DNA of 6,946 nt, taken from NCBI GenBank assembly GCA_002422175.1, contig DITR01000025.1, positions 1-6,946 of the forward strand. The letters run 5' to 3'. Below the pieces are notes generated by a model, which searched no databases, was not told the origin of the DNA, and was given only the letters and a program-made list of their open reading frames with translations. Below, piece after piece: positions 5,920 to 6,946 of the stretch. Made by a program: the position numbers and the translations under genes. The DNA comes from Alcaligenaceae bacterium UBA6179. GTDB taxonomy: Bacteria; Pseudomonadota; Gammaproteobacteria; Burkholderiales; Burkholderiaceae_B. The first letter of the stretch is position 1, and each line of letters begins with the position of its first letter.

Positions 5920-6882
5920 ATGGAATATATCGTTGAACAAGCCCTACCCCCAGCTTCACTTGCCACACCATTAGGCCAGTCGCTCAAACAGTCTCGACCT
6001 GACTTGAGTAAACGATTGAGTGACTTAGTCGCCAGCCAAAGCCAATTCGAACCGCAAATAGTGGGTTGTACGCCATTTGAAGCGCGTGTTTTAACCTTAA
6101 ATGGTTGGTCGCAAAGTGTCAGTCAAATGCCTGGGCAAGCTTTGGCTGCTTGGCAGCTTGCGGTGACACAAAGCACGGCCCCCGTCTGGGCAGCACAACT
6201 ATGCAGCACACAAATCGGTACCAGCGCAGCCTCTTTGCGTCCTCTAAGCACGCTCGAACTCAGCCATCACGAGGCACAAAGCTTATGTGAAGCCGCTCAA
6301 CCCAGTTTTGGTCATAAAGATGATGCCATTTGGGTTGAGGCCGTGACGGCAAGTACTTGGCGGGTACATGCCCCATTAGCCGAGTTGGCACACACAGTGA
6401 GCCCTGAAGCATTAGCGGGACAAAACATAGCCGGCTGGTGGCCTGATAGTGATGCGTGGCTAGCATGGCGCCGTATATTGAATGAAATACAAATGGTATG
6501 GCACAACCACCCCGTTAATGAAGCCCGTTTAGAGCGTGGCTTACCTGCTATCAACGGTGTTTGGCTTTATGGTGGGGCACCCGGTTGGCAGCCCCTCGTG
6601 CAACAGCAACCCTACCAGCTCATCAGTACCTTACGACCTTTTGTGATGTCGTCAGATTGGTCGGGCTGGTTAGAGTATTGGCTTAAAAACATTTTACCGT
6701 TGCTTATTGAGATGCAAAAGGGTTCGATCAACGCATCTACCCCCACCCATCTGACCCTCACAGGCCAAGACCGTTTGGTGACGCTCACTCACTTTAATCA
6801 AAATCAGCCAAACTGGCTTAAGAAATTAGCCCGACCCTTTACAAAGAATGACTGGAGCACCTGGTGGCACAACCCGTTATAA
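5920..6882 (+). CDS. Conserved protein of the RpfE / phosphoglycerate mutase-like family (COG4255 type), function unknown
   Basis: A 320-residue protein that I recognise as the family annotated variously as 'regulatory protein RpfE type' or 'phosphoglycerate mutase' in Beta- and Gammaproteobacteria, commonly beside recJ. The N-terminus (MEYIVEQALPPAS) and the motif HNHPVNEARLERGLPAINGVW (195-215, two residues past the NE-Q motif at 188-191), ending in LYGGA (216-220), are the family hallmarks. The latter resembles a segment of cofactor-independent phosphoglycerate mutases (ApgM), where a similar motif precedes the 'WGGG' strand. I see no complete set of alkaline-phosphatase-superfamily metal ligands, so mutase activity should not be assumed. 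There is no signal peptide or membrane helix; it is probably cytoplasmic and rich in tryptophan, notably towards the C-terminus. No ribosome binding site precedes ATG 5920. The 3' end overlaps recJ by 19 bp. The name rpfE comes from a Xanthomonas pathogenicity cluster and gives no firm function here. Confidence 0.82.
   Translation: MEYIVEQALPPASLATPLGQSLKQSRPDLSKRLSDLVASQSQFEPQIVGCTPFEARVLTLNGWSQSVSQMPGQALAAWQLAVTQSTAPVWAAQLCSTQIGTSAASLRPLSTLELSHHEAQSLCEAAQPSFGHKDDAIWVEAVTASTWRVHAPLAELAHTVSPEALAGQNIAGWWPDSDAWLAWRRILNEIQMVWHNHPVNEARLERGLPAINGVWLYGGAPGWQPLVQQQPYQLISTLRPFVMSSDWSGWLEYWLKNILPLLIEMQKGSINASTPTHLTLTGQDRLVTLTHFNQNQPNWLKKLARPFTKNDWSTWWHNPL
6854..6857 (+). promoter_or_regulatory. Ribosome binding site of recJ
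   Basis: GGAG lies inside the 3' end of the RpfE-like gene, 6 nt before the GTG at 6864. It is the only Shine-Dalgarno-like sequence near an in-frame start of recJ and supports that start. Confidence 0.5.
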
Positions 6883-6946
6883 AAACAAGATCAACCCAGT
6901 CTGCCGCCACACAAAGACTTACCGTCCAAGGCTTACACCCCTTACT
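6864..6946 (+). CDS. recJ: RecJ single-stranded-DNA-specific exonuclease, N-terminal fragment
   Basis: Only 27 codons are visible and the gene runs off the right edge. In the frame opened by GTG at 6864 the peptide includes QRLTVQGLHPL at residues 17-27, which matches the N-terminal region of Burkholderiales RecJ just before the usual 'LARLYAARG' stretch. RecJ degrades single-stranded DNA 5' to 3' in recombination and mismatch or base-excision repair; its catalytic DHH motifs would lie beyond the window. An in-frame TGA at 6849-6851 limits how far upstream the gene can start, and GTG 6864 is the only good start after it, with GGAG 6 nt before. It overlaps the RpfE-like gene by 19 bp, so co-transcription and probably coupled translation follow. 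The identification rests on a short peptide plus the known recJ neighbourhood. Confidence 0.75.
   Translation, partial: MAQPVIKTRSTQSAATQRLTVQGLHPL

Noticed and set aside
6260..6554. Two overlapping minus-strand frames opposite the RpfE-like gene
   Set aside because: Both are antisense to the family's conserved core motif and neither gives a recognisable protein.
1..6946. Mobile element, CRISPR array, phage or defence system
   Set aside because: No transposase, integrase, terminal repeats, regularly spaced repeats, tRNA or unrelated cargo was seen. All gene space is filled by a conserved housekeeping block.

Overview
The window looks like ordinary chromosomal DNA from a betaproteobacterium, most likely of the order Burkholderiales. 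The gene order recJ / RpfE-like gene / lolC / lolD / tatD / comEC / PHP-domain gene is, from memory, a conserved Burkholderiales block. The LolC protein (for example its C-terminal 'VLRHD' and the 'ALGVAALIVVLSVMNGF' first membrane helix) resembles Alcaligenaceae/Bordetella-type LolC. Base composition is clearly lower in G+C than Bordetella or Burkholderia (by eye below 50%, not counted), so a lower-GC member of that group is plausible. Genus and species cannot be fixed from this window.

Layout from left to right. (1) 1-159, minus strand: the first 53 codons of a PHP-domain phosphoesterase that runs off the left edge. (2) 160-404: a 245-bp AT-rich intergenic stretch with a candidate promoter element for the PHP gene, a few short repeats and hairpins, and no convincing gene. 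(3) 405-2891, minus: comEC/rec2, the inner-membrane DNA uptake channel. (4) 2971-3786, minus: a TatD-family metal-dependent hydrolase of the YjjV type. (5) 3874-4569, minus: lolD, the ATPase of the lipoprotein-release ABC transporter. (6) 4562-5839, minus: lolC, its membrane partner, overlapping lolD by 8 bp. (7) 5840-5919: a short divergent promoter region. (8) 5920-6882, plus: a conserved RpfE/phosphoglycerate-mutase-like protein of unknown function. (9) 6864-6946, plus: the first 27 codons of recJ, overlapping the preceding gene by 19 bp and continuing off the right edge.

The two divergent transcription units start at the 5840-5919 spacer. Leftward, lolC-lolD form a tightly coupled pair that extracts outer-membrane lipoproteins from the inner membrane and hands them to LolA. 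tatD, comEC and the PHP gene follow on the same strand with gaps of 87, 79 and 245 bp, so they may be partly co-transcribed or have their own promoters. Rightward, the RpfE-like gene and recJ are translationally overlapping. Four of these genes concern nucleic acids: RecJ 5'-3' ssDNA exonuclease, ComEC ssDNA import, TatD-family nuclease/hydrolase and PHP-type nucleotide/RNA phosphoesterase. No mobile element, CRISPR array, tRNA, rRNA or foreign-looking cargo was seen, and nothing here amounts to a clear new system. The points most worth a second look are the RpfE-like gene welded to recJ, a nine-base homopolymer inside the nuclease-like part of comEC, the presence of one LolC/E-type permease gene next to lolD, and the apparent lack of Shine-Dalgarno sequences at the divergent starts.
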